Below are positions 11,663-24,462 of a stretch of 64,000 nucleotides of DNA, piece by piece. How positions within the stretch are numbered: the first letter of the stretch is position 1; each line of letters opens with the position of its first letter. The DNA is taken from contig JAZGTN010000188.1 in NCBI GenBank assembly GCA_037783415.1, positions 310,001 through 374,000 on the forward strand, written 5' to 3'. The notes below the pieces were generated by a model. It worked only from the letters and a program-made list of their open reading frames with translations, did no database searches and was not told the DNA's origin. Made by a program: the position numbers and the translations under genes. This stretch comes from Leptasterias polaris. Lineage: Eukaryota > Echinodermata > Asteroidea > Forcipulatida > Asteriidae.

Positions 11663-11734
11663 CTCCCCGGCGGGGAATCGAACCCCGGTCTCCTGAGTGA
11701 CAGTCAGAGATACTTACCACTATACTACCGAGGA
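11663..11734 (-). tRNA. tRNA-Asp(GTC), consensus copy
   Basis: Identical to the consensus 72-nt tRNA-Asp. The downstream T-run is only four long (AAAA before GAGTATACA on the + strand), close to the minimum for Pol III termination. Confidence 0.82.
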
Positions 11735-13707
11735 TGACTGATGTACGAAATTGGTTAATACTTTTAGACCAATTCAGTTTGAAAGTTTAATGAATAATAA
11801 CCAAAAAGGTATACACTCCCCGGCGGGGAATCAAACCCCGGCGGGGAATCAAACCCCGGTCTCCTGGGTGACAGCCAGAGATACTTACCACTATACTACC
11901 GATGAGGACTGTTGTACGAAATGATAGGTTCATAATTTTAGACCAATTCAGTTTGAAAGTTTAATGAATAATAACCAAAAAGGTATACACTCCCCGGCGG
12001 GGAATCGAACCCGGTCTCCTGAGTGACAGTCAGAGATACTTACCACTATACTACCGAGGATTCCTAATGTGTGAATTGATTGATTATTACTTTAAGTCCA
12101 GTTCAGTTTGAATGTTTAATGTATAAAAACGAAACAATATACACTTCCCGGCAGGGAATCGAACACCTGTCTCCTGAGTGACAGTCAGAGATACTTACCA
12201 CTATACTACCGAGGATTCCTAATGTGTGAATTGATTGATTATTACTTTAAGTCCAGTTCAGTTTGAATGTTTAATGTATAAAAACGAAACAATATACACT
12301 TCCCGGCGGGAATCGAACCCCGGTCTCCTAAGTGACAGTCAGAGATACTTACCACTATACTACCGATGATTCCTGATGTGTGAAATGATTGGTTAATACT
12401 TTAAGACCAGTTCAGTTTGAAAGTTTGATGAATTGAAACGGGAAAAAAGGTATACACTCCCCGGCGGGGAATCGTACCCCGGTCTCCTGAGTGACAGTCA
12501 GAGATACTTACCACTATACTACCGCGGATTCCTGGTGTGTGAAATGATTGGTTAATACTTTAGGACCAGTTCAGTTTGAATATTTGATGAATAATATATT
12601 TTTTTTAAGTATACACACCCCGGCGGGAATCGAACCCCGGTCTCCTAAGTGACAGTCAGAGATACTTACCACTATACTACCGAGGATTACTAATGTGTGA
12701 ATTGATTGATTATTACTTTAAGTCCAGTTCAGTTTGAATGTTTAATGTATAAAAACGAAACAATATACACTTCCCGGCGGGAATCGAACCCCGGTCTCCT
12801 AAGTGACAGTCAGAGATACTTACCACTATACTACCGATGATTCCTGATGTGTGAAATGATTGGTTAATACTTTAAGACCAGTTCAGTTTGAAAGTTTGAT
12901 GAATTGAAACGGGAAAAAAGTATACACTACCCGGCGGGGAATCGAACGCCGGTCTCCTGAGTGACAGTCAGAGATACTTACCATTATACTACCGAGGATG
13001 ACTGATGTACGAAATTGGTTAATACTTTAAGACTAGTTCAGTTTGAAAGTTTGATGAATTGAAACGGGAAAAAAAGTATACACTCCCCGGCGGGGAATCG
13101 AACCCCGGTGTCCTGAGTGACAGTCAGAGATACTTACCACTATACTACCGAGGATGACTGATGTGTCAAATGATTGGTTAATACTTTAGGACCACTTCAG
13201 TTTGAATATTTGATGAATAATATATTTTTTTAAAGTATACACTCCCCGGCGGGAATCGAACCCCGGTCTCCTAAGTGACAGTCAGAGATACTTACCACTA
13301 TACTACCGAGGATTCCTAATGTGTGAATTGATTGATTATTACTTTAAGTCCAGTTCAGTTTGAATGTTTAATGTATAACAACGAAACAATATACACTTCC
13401 CGGCAGGGAATCGAACACCTGTCTCCTGAGTGACAGTCACAGATACTTACCACTATACTACCGAGGATTCCTGATGTGCGAAATGATTGGTTAATACTTT
13501 AAGACCAGTTCAGTTTGAATGTTTGATGAATAAAAACGAAAAAATATACACTTCCCGGCATGGAATCGAACCCGGGTCTCCTGAGTGACAGTCAGAGATA
13601 CTTACTACTATACTACCGAGGATGACTTATATGTGAAATGATTGGTTAATACTTTTAGACCAATTCAGTTTGAAAGTTTAATGAATAATAACCCCAAAAA
13701 GTATACA

Positions 13708-13797
13708 CTCCCCGGCGGGGAATCAAACCCCGGCGGGGAATCAAACCCCGGTCTCCTGGGTGATAGCCAGAGATACTTACCACTATACTACCGATGA
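13708..13797 (-). tRNA. tRNA-Asp variant: two T-arms and anticodon ATC
   Basis: 90 nt with one extra T-arm unit. The loop reads CTATCAC, so positions 34-36 are ATC in place of GTC. A34 in an Asp anticodon is not normal in eukaryotic nuclear sets. The T loop is TTTGATT. The same variant recurs at 19,532-19,621, inside a segment duplicated at 5,824-bp offset. Probably a pseudogene. Confidence 0.6.
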
Positions 13798-14869
13798 TGA
13801 CTGTTGTACGAAATGAATGGTTCATACTTTTAGACCAATTCAGTTTGAAAGTTTGATGAATTGAAACGGGAAAAAAGTATACACTACCCGGCGGGGAATC
13901 GAACGCCGGTCTCCTGAGTGACAGTCAGAGATACTTACCATTATACTACCGAGGATGACTGATGTACGAAATTGGTTAATACTTTAAGACCAGTTCAGTT
14001 TGAAAGTTTGATGAATTGAAACGGGAAAAAAAAGTATACACTCCCCGGCGGGGAATCGAACCCCGGTGTCCTGAGTGACAGTCAAAGATACTTACCACTA
14101 TACTACCGAGGATTCCTAATGTGTGAATTGATTGATTATTACTTTAAGTCCAGTTCAGTTTGAATGTTTAATGTATAAAAACGAAACAATATACACTTCC
14201 CGGCAGGGAATCGAACACCTGTCTCCTGAGTGACAGTCAGAGATACTTACCACTATACTACCGAGGATTCCTAATGTGTGAATTGATTGATTATTACTTT
14301 AAGTCCAGTTCAGTTTGAATGTTTAATGTATAAAAACGAAACAATATACACTTCCCGGCGGGAATCGAACCCCGGTCTCCTAAGTGACAGTCAGAGATAC
14401 TTACCACTATACTACCGATGATTCCTGATGTGTGAAATGATTGGTTAATACTTTAAGACCAGTTCAGTTTGAAAGTTTGTTGAATTGAAACGGGAAAAAA
14501 GGTATACACTCCCCGGCGGGGAATCGTACCCCGGTCTCCTGAGTGACAGTCAGAGATACTTACCACTATACTACCGAGGATTCCTGGTGTGTGAAATGAT
14601 TGGTTAATACTTTAGGACCAGTTCAGTTTGAATATTTGATGAATAATATATTTTTTTAAAGTATACACTCCCCGGCGGGAATCGAACCCCGGTCTCCTAA
14701 GTGACAGTCAGAGATACTTACCACTATACTACCGAGGATTCCTAATGTGTGAATTGATTGATTATTACTTTAAGTCCAGTTCAGTTTGAATGTTTAATGT
14801 ATAAAAACGAAACAATATACACTTCCCGGCGGGAATCGAACCCCGGTCTCCTAAGTGACAGTCAGAGAT

Positions 14870-16912
14870 ACTTACCACTATACTACCGATGATTCCTGAT
14901 GTGTGAAATGATTGGTTAATACTTTAAGACCAGTTCAGTTTGAAAGTTTGATGAATTGAAACGGGAAAAAAGGTATACACTCCCCGGCGGGGAATCGTAC
15001 CCCGGTCTCCTGAGTGACAGTCAGTGATACTTACCACTATACTACCGCAGATTCCTGGTGTGTGAAATGAATGGTTAATACTTTAAGACCAGTTCAGTTT
15101 GAAAGTTTGATGAATTGAAACGGGAAAAAAGTATACACTACCCGGCGGGGAATCGAACGCCGGTCTCCTGAGTGACAGTCAGAGATACTTACCATTATAC
15201 TACCGAGGATGACTGATGTGTCAAATGATTGGTTAATACTTTAGGACCACTTCAATTTGAATATTTGATGAATAATATATTTTTTTAAAGTATACACTCC
15301 CCGGCGGGAATCGAACCCCGGTCTCCTAAGTGACAGTCAGAGATACTTACCACTATACTACCGAGGATTCCTAATGTGTGAATTGATTGATTATTACTTT
15401 AAGTCCAGTTCAGTTTGAATGTTTAATGTATAAAAACGAAACAATATACACTTCCCGGCAGGGAATCGAACACCTGTCTCCTGAGTGACAGTCAGAGATA
15501 CTTACCACTATACTACCGAGGATTCCTTATGTGTGAATTGATTGATTATTACTTTAAGTCCAGTTCAGTTTGAAAGTTTGATGAATTGAAACGGGAAAAA
15601 AGGTATACACTCCCCGGCGGGGAATCGTACCCCGGTCTTCTGAGTGACAGTCAGAGATACTTACCACTATACTACCGAGGATTCCTGATGTGTGAAATGA
15701 TTGGTTAATACTTTAAGACCAGTTCGGTTTGAAAGTTTGATGAATTGAAACGGGAAAAAAAAGTATACACTCCCCGGCGGGGAATCGAACCCCGGTGTCC
15801 TGAGTGACAGTCAGAGATACTTACCACTATACTACCGAGGATTCCTAATGTGTGAATTGATTGATTATTACTTTAAGTCCAGTTCAGTTTGAATGTTTAA
15901 TGTATAAAAACGAAACAATATACACTTCCCGGCAGGGAATCGAACACCTGTCTCCTGAGTGACAGTCAGAGATACTTACCACTATACTACCGATGATTCC
16001 TAATGTGTGAATTGATTGATTATTACTTTAAGTCCAGTTCAGTTTGAATGTTTAATGTATAAAAACGAAACAATATACACTTCCCGGCGGGAATCGAACC
16101 CCGGTCTCCTAAGTGACAGTCAGAGATACTTACCACTATACTACCGATGATTCCTGATGTGTGAAATGATTGGTTAATACTTTAAGACCAGTTCAGTTTG
16201 AAAGTTTGATGAATTGAAACGGGAAAAAAGGTATACACTCCCCGGCGGGGAATCGTACCCCGGTCTCCTGAGTGACAGTCAGAGATACTTACCACTATAC
16301 TACCGCGGATTCCTGGTGTGTGAAATGATTGGTTAATACTTTAGGACCAGTTCAGTTTGAATATTTGATGAATAATATATTTTTTTTAAGTATACACACC
16401 CCGGCGGGAATCGAACCCCGGTCTCCTAAGTGACAGTCAGAGATACTTACCACTATACTACCGAGGATTACTAATGTGTGAATTGATTGATTATTACTTT
16501 AAGTCCAGTTCAGTTTGAATGTTTAATGTATAAAAACGAAACAATATACACTTCCCGGCGGGAATCGAACCCCGGTCTCCTAAGTGACAGTCAGAGATAC
16601 TTACCACTATACTACCGATGATTCCTGATGTGTGAAATGATTGGTTAATACTTTAAGACCAGTTCAGTTTGAAAGTTTGATGAATTGAAACGGGAAAAAA
16701 GTATACACTACCCGGCGGGGAATCGAACGCCGGTCTCCTGAGTGACAGTCAGAGATACTTACCATTATACTACCGAGGATGACTGATGTACGAAATTGGT
16801 TAATACTTTAAGACTAGTTCAGTTTGAAAGTTTGATGAATTGAAACGGGAAAAAAAGTATACACTCCCCGGCGGGGAATCGAACCCCGGTGTCCTGAGTG
16901 ACAGTCAGAGAT
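14870..16912 (-). repeat. tRNA-Asp array, 2,043-bp higher-order repeat, copy A
   Basis: Thirteen tRNA-Asp-like copies: 14980-15051, 15138-15209, 15297-15367, 15451-15522, 15610-15681, 15770-15841, 15925-15996, 16080-16150, 16238-16309, 16397-16467, 16551-16621, 16708-16779, 16864-16935 (the last crosses the approximate boundary). Every one has a partner exactly 2,043 bp downstream, down to private variants such as CAGTGATAC and CCGCAGATT at 15,024-15,051. Boundaries are approximate because they fall inside repeats. Confidence 0.9.
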
Positions 16913-18955
16913 ACTTACCACTATACTACCGATGATTCCTGATGTGTGAAATGATTGGTTAATACTTTAAGACCAGTTCAGTTTGAAAGTTTGATGAATT
17001 GAAACGGGAAAAAAGGTATACACTCCCCGGCGGGGAATCGTACCCCGGTCTCCTGAGTGACAGTCAGTGATACTTACCACTATACTACCGCAGATTCCTG
17101 GTGTGTGAAATGAATGGTTAATACTTTAAGACCAGTTCAGTTTGAAAGTTTGATGAATTGAAACGGGAAAAAAGTATACACTACCCGGCGGGGAATCGAA
17201 CGCCGGTCTCCTGAGTGACAGTCAGAGATACTTACCATTATACTACCGAGGATGACTGATGTGTCAAATGATTGGTTAATACTTTAGGACCACTTCAATT
17301 TGAATATTTGATGAATAATATATTTTTTTAAAGTATACACTCCCCGGCGGGAATCGAACCCCGGTCTCCTAAGTGACAGTCAGAGATACTTACCACTATA
17401 CTACCGAGGATTCCTAATGTGTGAATTGATTGATTATTACTTTAAGTCCAGTTCAGTTTGAATGTTTAATGTATAAAAACGAAACAATATACACTTCCCG
17501 GCAGGGAATCGAACACCTGTCTCCTGAGTGACAGTCAGAGATACTTACCACTATACTACCGAGGATTCCTTATGTGTGAATTGATTGATTATTACTTTAA
17601 GTCCAGTTCAGTTTGAAAGTTTGATGAATTGAAACGGGAAAAAAGGTATACACTCCCCGGCGGGGAATCGTACCCCGGTCTTCTGAGTGACAGTCAGAGA
17701 TACTTACCACTATACTACCGAGGATTCCTGATGTGTGAAATGATTGGTTAATACTTTAAGACCAGTTCGGTTTGAAAGTTTGATGAATTGAAACGGGAAA
17801 AAAAAGTATACACTCCCCGGCGGGGAATCGAACCCCGGTGTCCTGAGTGACAGTCAGAGATACTTACCACTATACTACCGAGGATTCCTAATGTGTGAAT
17901 TGATTGATTATTACTTTAAGTCCAGTTCAGTTTGAATGTTTAATGTATAAAAACGAAACAATATACACTTCCCGGCAGGGAATCGAACACCTGTCTCCTG
18001 AGTGACAGTCAGAGATACTTACCACTATACTACCGATGATTCCTAATGTGTGAATTGATTGATTATTACTTTAAGTCCAGTTCAGTTTGAATGTTTAATG
18101 TATAAAAACGAAACAATATACACTTCCCGGCGGGAATCGAACCCCGGTCTCCTAAGTGACAGTCAGAGATACTTACCACTATACTACCGATGATTCCTGA
18201 TGTGTGAAATGATTGGTTAATACTTTAAGACCAGTTCAGTTTGAAAGTTTGATGAATTGAAACGGGAAAAAAGGTATACACTCCCCGGCGGGGAATCGTA
18301 CCCCGGTCTCCTGAGTGACAGTCAGAGATACTTACCACTATACTACCGCGGATTCCTGGTGTGTGAAATGATTGGTTAATACTTTAGGACCAGTTCAGTT
18401 TGAATATTTGATGAATAATATATTTTTTTTAAGTATACACACCCCGGCGGGAATCGAACCCCGGTCTCCTAAGTGACAGTCAGAGATACTTACCACTATA
18501 CTACCGAGGATTACTAATGTGTGAATTGATTGATTATTACTTTAAGTCCAGTTCAGTTTGAATGTTTAATGTATAAAAACGAAACAATATACACTTCCCG
18601 GCGGGAATCGAACCCCGGTCTCCTAAGTGACAGTCAGAGATACTTACCACTATACTACCGATGATTCCTGATGTGTGAAATGATTGGTTAATACTTTAAG
18701 ACCAGTTCAGTTTGAAAGTTTGATGAATTGAAACGGGAAAAAAGTATACACTACCCGGCGGGGAATCGAACGCCGGTCTCCTGAGTGACAGTCAGAGATA
18801 CTTACCATTATACTACCGAGGATGACTGATGTACGAAATTGGTTAATACTTTAAGACTAGTTCAGTTTGAAAGTTTGATGAATTGAAACGGGAAAAAAAG
18901 TATACACTCCCCGGCGGGGAATCGAACCCCGGTGTCCTGAGTGACAGTCAGAGAT
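16913..18955 (-). repeat. tRNA-Asp array, 2,043-bp higher-order repeat, copy B
   Basis: Thirteen copies: 17023-17094, 17181-17252, 17340-17410, 17494-17565, 17653-17724, 17813-17884, 17968-18039, 18123-18193, 18281-18352, 18440-18510, 18594-18664, 18751-18822, 18907-18978. They match copy A one for one. Past 18,978 the sequence stops matching copy A's continuation and instead follows the 13,154-13,797 segment. Confidence 0.9.
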
Positions 18956-20196
18956 ACTTACCACTATACTACCGAGGATGACTGATGTGTCAAATGATTG
19001 GTTAATACTTTAGGACCACTTCAGTTTGAATATTTGATGAATAATATATTTTTTTAAAGTATACACTCCCCGGCGGGAATCGAACCCCGGTCTCCTAAGT
19101 GACAGTCAGAGATACTTACCACTATACTACCGAGGATTCCTAATGTGTGAATTGATTGATTATTACTTTAAGTCCAGTTCAGTTTGAATGTTTAATGTAT
19201 AACAACGAAACAATATACACTTCCCGGCAGGGAATCGAACACCTGTCTCCTGAGTGACAGTCACAGATACTTACCACTATACTACCGAGGATTCCTGATG
19301 TGCGAAATGATTGGTTAATACTTTAAGACCAGTTCAGTTTGAATGTTTGATGAATAAAAACGAAAAAATATACACTTCCCGGCATGGAATCGAACCCGGG
19401 TCTCCTGAGTGACAGTCAGAGATACTTACTACTATACTACCGAGGATGACTTATATGTGAAATGATTGGTTAATACTTTTAGACCAATTCAGTTTGAAAG
19501 TTTAATGAATAATAACCCCAAAAAGTATACACTCCCCGGCGGGGAATCAAACCCCGGCGGGGAATCAAACCCCGGTCTCCTGGGTGATAGCCAGAGATAC
19601 TTACCACTATACTACCGATGATGACTGTTGTACGAAATGAATGGTTCATACTTTTAGACCAATTCAGTTTGAACGTTGAATGAATAATAACATCAAAAAG
19701 TATACACTCCCCGGCGGGGAATCAAACCACGGCGGGGAATCAAACCCCGGTCTCCTGGGTGACAGCCAGAGATACTTACCACTATACTACCGATGAGGAC
19801 TGTTGTACGATATGATAGGTTCATACTTTTAGACCAATTCAGTTTGAAAGTTTAATGAATAATAACCAAAAGGGTATACACTCCCCGGCGGGGAATCGAA
19901 CCCCGGTCTCCTAAGTGACAGTCAGAGATACTTACCACTATACTACCGAGGATTCCTAATGTGTGAATTGATTGATTATTACTTTAAGTCCAGTTCAGTT
20001 TGAATGTTTAATGTATAAAAACGAAACAATATACACTTCCCGGCAGGGAATCGAACGCCTGTCTCCTGAGTGACAGTCAGAGATACTTACCACTATACTA
20101 CCGAGGATTCCTGATGTGCGAAATGATTGGTTAATACTTTAAGACCAGTTCAGTTTGAAAGTTTGATGAATTGAAACGGGGGAAAAAAAGTATACA

Positions 20197-20268
20197 CTCC
20201 CCGGCGGGGAATCGAACCCCGGTCTCCTGAGTGACAGTCAGAGATACTTACCACTATACTACCGAGGA
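20197..20268 (-). tRNA. tRNA-Asp(GTC), consensus copy
   Basis: Identical to the consensus 72-nt tRNA-Asp on the - strand, with a T7 run downstream. Confidence 0.85.
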
Positions 20269-20832
20269 TGACTGATGTACGAAATTGGTTAATACTTTTA
20301 GACCAATTCAGTTTGAAAGTTTAATGAATAATAACCAAAAAGGTACACACTCCCCGGCGGGGAATCGAACCCCGTCTCCTGAGTGACAGTCAGAGATACT
20401 TACCACTATACTACCGAGGATGACTGATGTACGAAATTGGTTAATACTTTTAGACCAATTCAGTTTGAATGTTTGATGAATAAAAACGAAAAAAATATAC
20501 ACTTCCCGGCAGGGAATCGAACCCGGGTCTCCTGAGTGACAGTCAGAGATACTTACCACTATACTACCGAGGATGCCTTATGTGTGAAATGATTGGTTAA
20601 TACTTTTAGACCAATTCAGTTTGAAAGTTTAATGAATAATAACCCCAAAAAGTATACACTCCCCGGCGGGGAATCAAACCCCGGCGGGGAATCAAACCCC
20701 GGTCCCCTGGGTGACAGCCAGAGATACTTACCACTATACTACCGATGATGACTGTTGTACGAAATGATTGGTTCATACTTTTAGACCAATTCAGTTTGAA
20801 CGATTAATGAATAATAACCAAAAAGGTATACA

Positions 20833-20893
20833 CTCACCGGCGGGGAATCGAACCCCAGTCTCCTGAGTGACAGTCAGATATACTTACCGAGGA
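20833..20893 (-). pseudogene. tRNA-Asp copy with D-arm deletion
   Basis: 61 nt long. Eleven bases are missing between TCGG and TAAGTA, which removes most of the A box and D stem. The anticodon and T arm remain. Internal Pol III promotion should fail, so this is a pseudogene. Confidence 0.8.
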
Positions 20894-22747
20894 TTCCTGA
20901 TGTGTTAATTAATTGATTATTACTTTAAGTCCAGTTCAGTTTGAATGTTTGATGAATAAAAACGAAACAATATACACTTCCAGGCAGGGAATCGAACCCC
21001 GTTCTCCTGAGTGACAGTCAGAGATACTTACCACTATACTACCGAGGATGACTGATGTACGAAATTGGTTAATACTTTTAGACCAATTCAGTTTGAAAGT
21101 TTAATGAATAATAACCCAAAAAAGTATACACTCCCCGGCGGGGAATCAAACCCCGGTCTCCTGGGTGACAGTTAGAGATACTTACCACTATACTACCGAT
21201 GATGACTGTTGTACGAAATGATTGGTTCATACTTTTAGACCAATTCAGTTTGAAAGATTAATGAATAATAACCAAAAAGGTATACACTCACCGGCGGGGA
21301 ATCGAACCCCAGTCTCCTGAGTGACAGTCAGATATACTTATCACTATACTACCGAGGATTCCTGATGTGTGAAATGATTGGTTAATACTTTAGGACCAGT
21401 TCAGTTTGAATATTTGATGAATAATATATTTTTTTAAAGTATACACTCCCCGGCGGGGAGTCGAACCCCGGTCTCCTAAGTGACAGTCAGATATACTTAC
21501 CACTATACTACCGAGGATTCCTGATGTGTGAAATGATTGGTTAATACTTTAAGACCAGTTCAGTTTGAATGTTTGATGAATAAACACGAACAAATATACA
21601 CTTACCGGCAGGGAATCGAACCCCGGTGGGGAATCAAACCCCGGTCTGCTGGGTGACAGTCAGAGATACTTACCACTATACTACCGAGGATGACTGATGT
21701 ACGAAATTGGTTAATACTTTTAGACCAATTCAGTTTGAAAGTTTAATGAATAATAACCAAAAAAAGTATACACTCCCCGGCGGGGAATCAAACCCCGGTC
21801 TCCTGAGTGACAGTCAGAGATACTTACCACTATACTACCGAGGATGACTGATGTGCGATATTGGTTAATACTTTTAGACCAATTCAGTTTGAAAGTTTAA
21901 TGAATAATAACCAACAAAAGTATACACTCCCCGGCGGGGAATCAAACCCCGGCGGGGAATCAAACCCAGGTCTCCTGGGTGACAGCCAGAGATACTTACC
22001 ACTATACTACCGAGGATTCCTGATGTGTGAAATGATAGGTTAATACTTTAAGACCAGTTCAGTTTGAATATTTGATGAATAATATATTTTTAAAAAGTAT
22101 ACACTCCCCGGCGGGAATCGAACCCCGTCTCCTGAGTGACAGTCAGAGATACTTACCACTATACTACCGAGGATTCCTGATGTGTGAAATGATTGGTTAA
22201 TACTTTAAGACCAGTTCAGTTTGAAAGTTTGATGAATTGAAACGGGGAAAAAAGGTATACACTCCCCGGCGGGAAATCGAACCCCGGTCTCCTGAGTGAC
22301 AGTCAGAGATACTTACCACTATACTACCGAGGATTCCTGATGTGTGAAATGATTGGTTAATACTTTAAGACCAGTTCAGTTTGAAAGTTTGATGAATTGA
22401 AACGGGAAAAAAGTATACACTCCCCGGCGGGGAATCAAACCCCGGCGGGGAATCAAACCCCGGTCTCCTGAGTGACAGTCAGATATACTTACCATTATAC
22501 TACCGAGGATGACTGATGTGTCAAATGATTGGTTAATACTTTAAGACCAGTTCAGTTTGAATGTTTGATGAATAAAAACGAAAAAAATATACACTTCCCG
22601 GCAGGGAATCGAACCCCGTTCTCCTGAGTGACAGTCAGAGATACTTACCACTATACTACCGAGGATTCCTTATGTACGAAATTGGTTAATACTTTTAGAC
22701 CAATTCAGTCTGAAAGTTTAATGAATAATAACCCCAAAAAGTATACA

Positions 22748-22873
22748 CTCCCCGGCGGGGAATCAAACCCCGGCGGGGAATCAAACCCCGGCGGGGAATC
22801 AAACCCCGGCGGGGAATCAAACCCCGGTCTCCTGGGTGACAGCCAGAGATACTTACCACTATACTACCGATGA
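22748..22873 (-). tRNA. tRNA-Asp variant with four tandem T-arms
   Basis: 126 nt, or 72 plus three 18-bp units: the largest expansion in the window. Four consecutive GGGG-TTTGATT-CCCC hairpins are separated by GCC. All T loops are TTTGATT, and the anticodon is GTC with a G-C-type stem. It is flanked upstream (on its strand) by the TCATCGG acceptor form, with A3 opposite G70. Function unlikely; best read as a slippage-expanded pseudogene. Confidence 0.75.
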
Positions 22874-23427
22874 TGACTGTTGTACGAAATGATTGGTTCA
22901 TACTTTAAGACCAATTCAGTTTGACAGTTTAATGAATAATAACCAAAAAGGTATACACTCCCCGGCGGGGAATCGAACCCCGGTCTCCTGAGTGACAGTC
23001 AGATATACTTACCACTATACTACCGAGGATGACTGATGTGTGAAATGATTGGTTAATACTTTAAGACCAGTTCAGTTTGAATGTTTGATGAATATTGGGA
23101 AAAGGGGTATACACTCCCCGTCGGGGAATCGAACACCGGTCTCCTGGGTGATAGTCAGAGATACTTACCACTATACTACCGAGGATGACTGATGTGTGAA
23201 ATGATTGGTTAATACTTTAAGAGCAGTTCAGTTTGAATGTTTGATGAATATTGGGACAAAGGGTATACACTCCCCGGCGGGGAATCAAACCCCGGTCTCC
23301 TGAGTGACAGTCAGAGATACTTACCACTATACTACCGAGGATTCCTGATGTGTGAAATGATTGGTTAATACTTTAAGACCATTTCAGTTTGAAAGTTTGA
23401 TGAATTGAAACGTGAAAAAAGTATACA

Positions 23428-23499
23428 CTCCCCGGCGGGGAATCGAACCCCGGTCTCCTGAGTGACAGTCAGAGATACTTACCACTATACTACCGAGGA
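23428..23499 (-). tRNA. tRNA-Asp(GTC), consensus copy
   Basis: Identical to the consensus 72-nt tRNA-Asp, with a T6 run downstream. Confidence 0.85.
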
Positions 23500-23756
23500 T
23501 TCCTGATGTGTGAAATGATTGGTTAATACTTTAAGACCAGTTCAGTTTGAATGTTTGATGAATAAAAACGAAAAAATATACACTTACCGGCAGGGAATCG
23601 AACCCCGGTGGGGAATCAAACCCCGGTCTCCTGGGTGACAGTCAGATATACTTACCACTATACTACCGAGGATGACTGATGTACGAAATTGGTTAATACT
23701 TTTAGACCAATTCAGTTTGAAAGTTTGATGAATTGAAACGGGAAAAAAGGTATACA

Positions 23757-23828
23757 CTCCCCGGCGGGGAATCGAACCCCGGTCTCCTGAGTGACAGTCA
23801 GAGATACTTACCACTATACTACCGAGGA
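23757..23828 (-). tRNA. tRNA-Asp(GTC), consensus copy
   Basis: Identical to the consensus 72-nt tRNA-Asp, with a T6 run downstream. The 5' flank is the ATTCATGATGTGTG spacer form. Confidence 0.85.
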
Positions 23829-24073
23829 TTCATGATGTGTGAAATGATTGGTTAATACTTTAAGACCAGTTCAGTTTGAAAGTTTGATGAATTGAAACGG
23901 GAAAAAAGGTATACACTCCCCGGCGGGGAATCGAACCCCGGTCTCCTGAGTGACAGTCAGAGATACTTACCACTATACTATCGAGGATTCCTGATGTGTG
24001 AAATGATTGGTTAATACTTTAAGACCAGTTCAGTTTGAAAGTTTGATGAATTGAAACGTGAAAAAAGTATACA

Positions 24074-24145
24074 CTCCCCGGCGGGGAATCGAACCCCGGT
24101 CTCCTGAGTGACAGTCAGAGATACTTACCACTATACTACCGAGGA
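24074..24145 (-). tRNA. tRNA-Asp(GTC), consensus copy
   Basis: Identical to the consensus 72-nt tRNA-Asp, with a T6 run downstream. It is the first of a pair with 24,391 in a 317-bp two-gene repeat. Confidence 0.85.
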
Positions 24146-24390
24146 TTCATGATGTGTGAAATGATTGGTTAATACTTTAAGACCAGTTCAGTTTGAAAGT
24201 TTGATGAATTGAAACGGGAAAAAAGGTATACACTCCCCGGCGGGGAATCGAACCCCGGTCTCCTGAGTGACAGTCAGAGATACTTACCACTATACTATCG
24301 AGGATTCCTGATGTGTGAAATGATTGGTTAATACTTTAAGACCAGTTCAGTTTGAAAGTTTGATGAATTGAAACGTGAAAAAAGTATACA

Positions 24391-24462
24391 CTCCCCGGCG
24401 GGGAATCGAACCCCGGTCTCCTGAGTGACAGTCAGAGATACTTACCACTATACTACCGAGGA
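24391..24462 (-). tRNA. tRNA-Asp(GTC), consensus copy
   Basis: Identical to the consensus 72-nt tRNA-Asp. It is the duplicate of 24,074-24,145 at 317-bp offset, with the same T6 terminator-like run. Confidence 0.85.

Larger units (their letters stand above)
11424..14900 (-). repeat. tRNA-Asp tandem array, - half, first part
   Basis: Twenty-two - strand copies: 11505-11576, 11663-11734 (consensus), 11816-11905 (two T-arms), 11990-12060, 12144-12215, 12299-12369, 12457-12528, 12616-12686, 12770-12840, 12927-12998, 13083-13154, 13242-13312, 13396-13467, 13551-13622, 13708-13797 (two T-arms, anticodon ATC), 13884-13955, 14041-14112, 14196-14267, 14351-14421, 14509-14580, 14668-14738, 14822-14892. 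The run 12457-13083 recurs 3,781 bp downstream and the run 13083-13708 recurs 5,824 bp downstream with identical spacing, so segments were duplicated within the array. The 71-nt copies have lost a C in the T stem. Confidence 0.92.
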
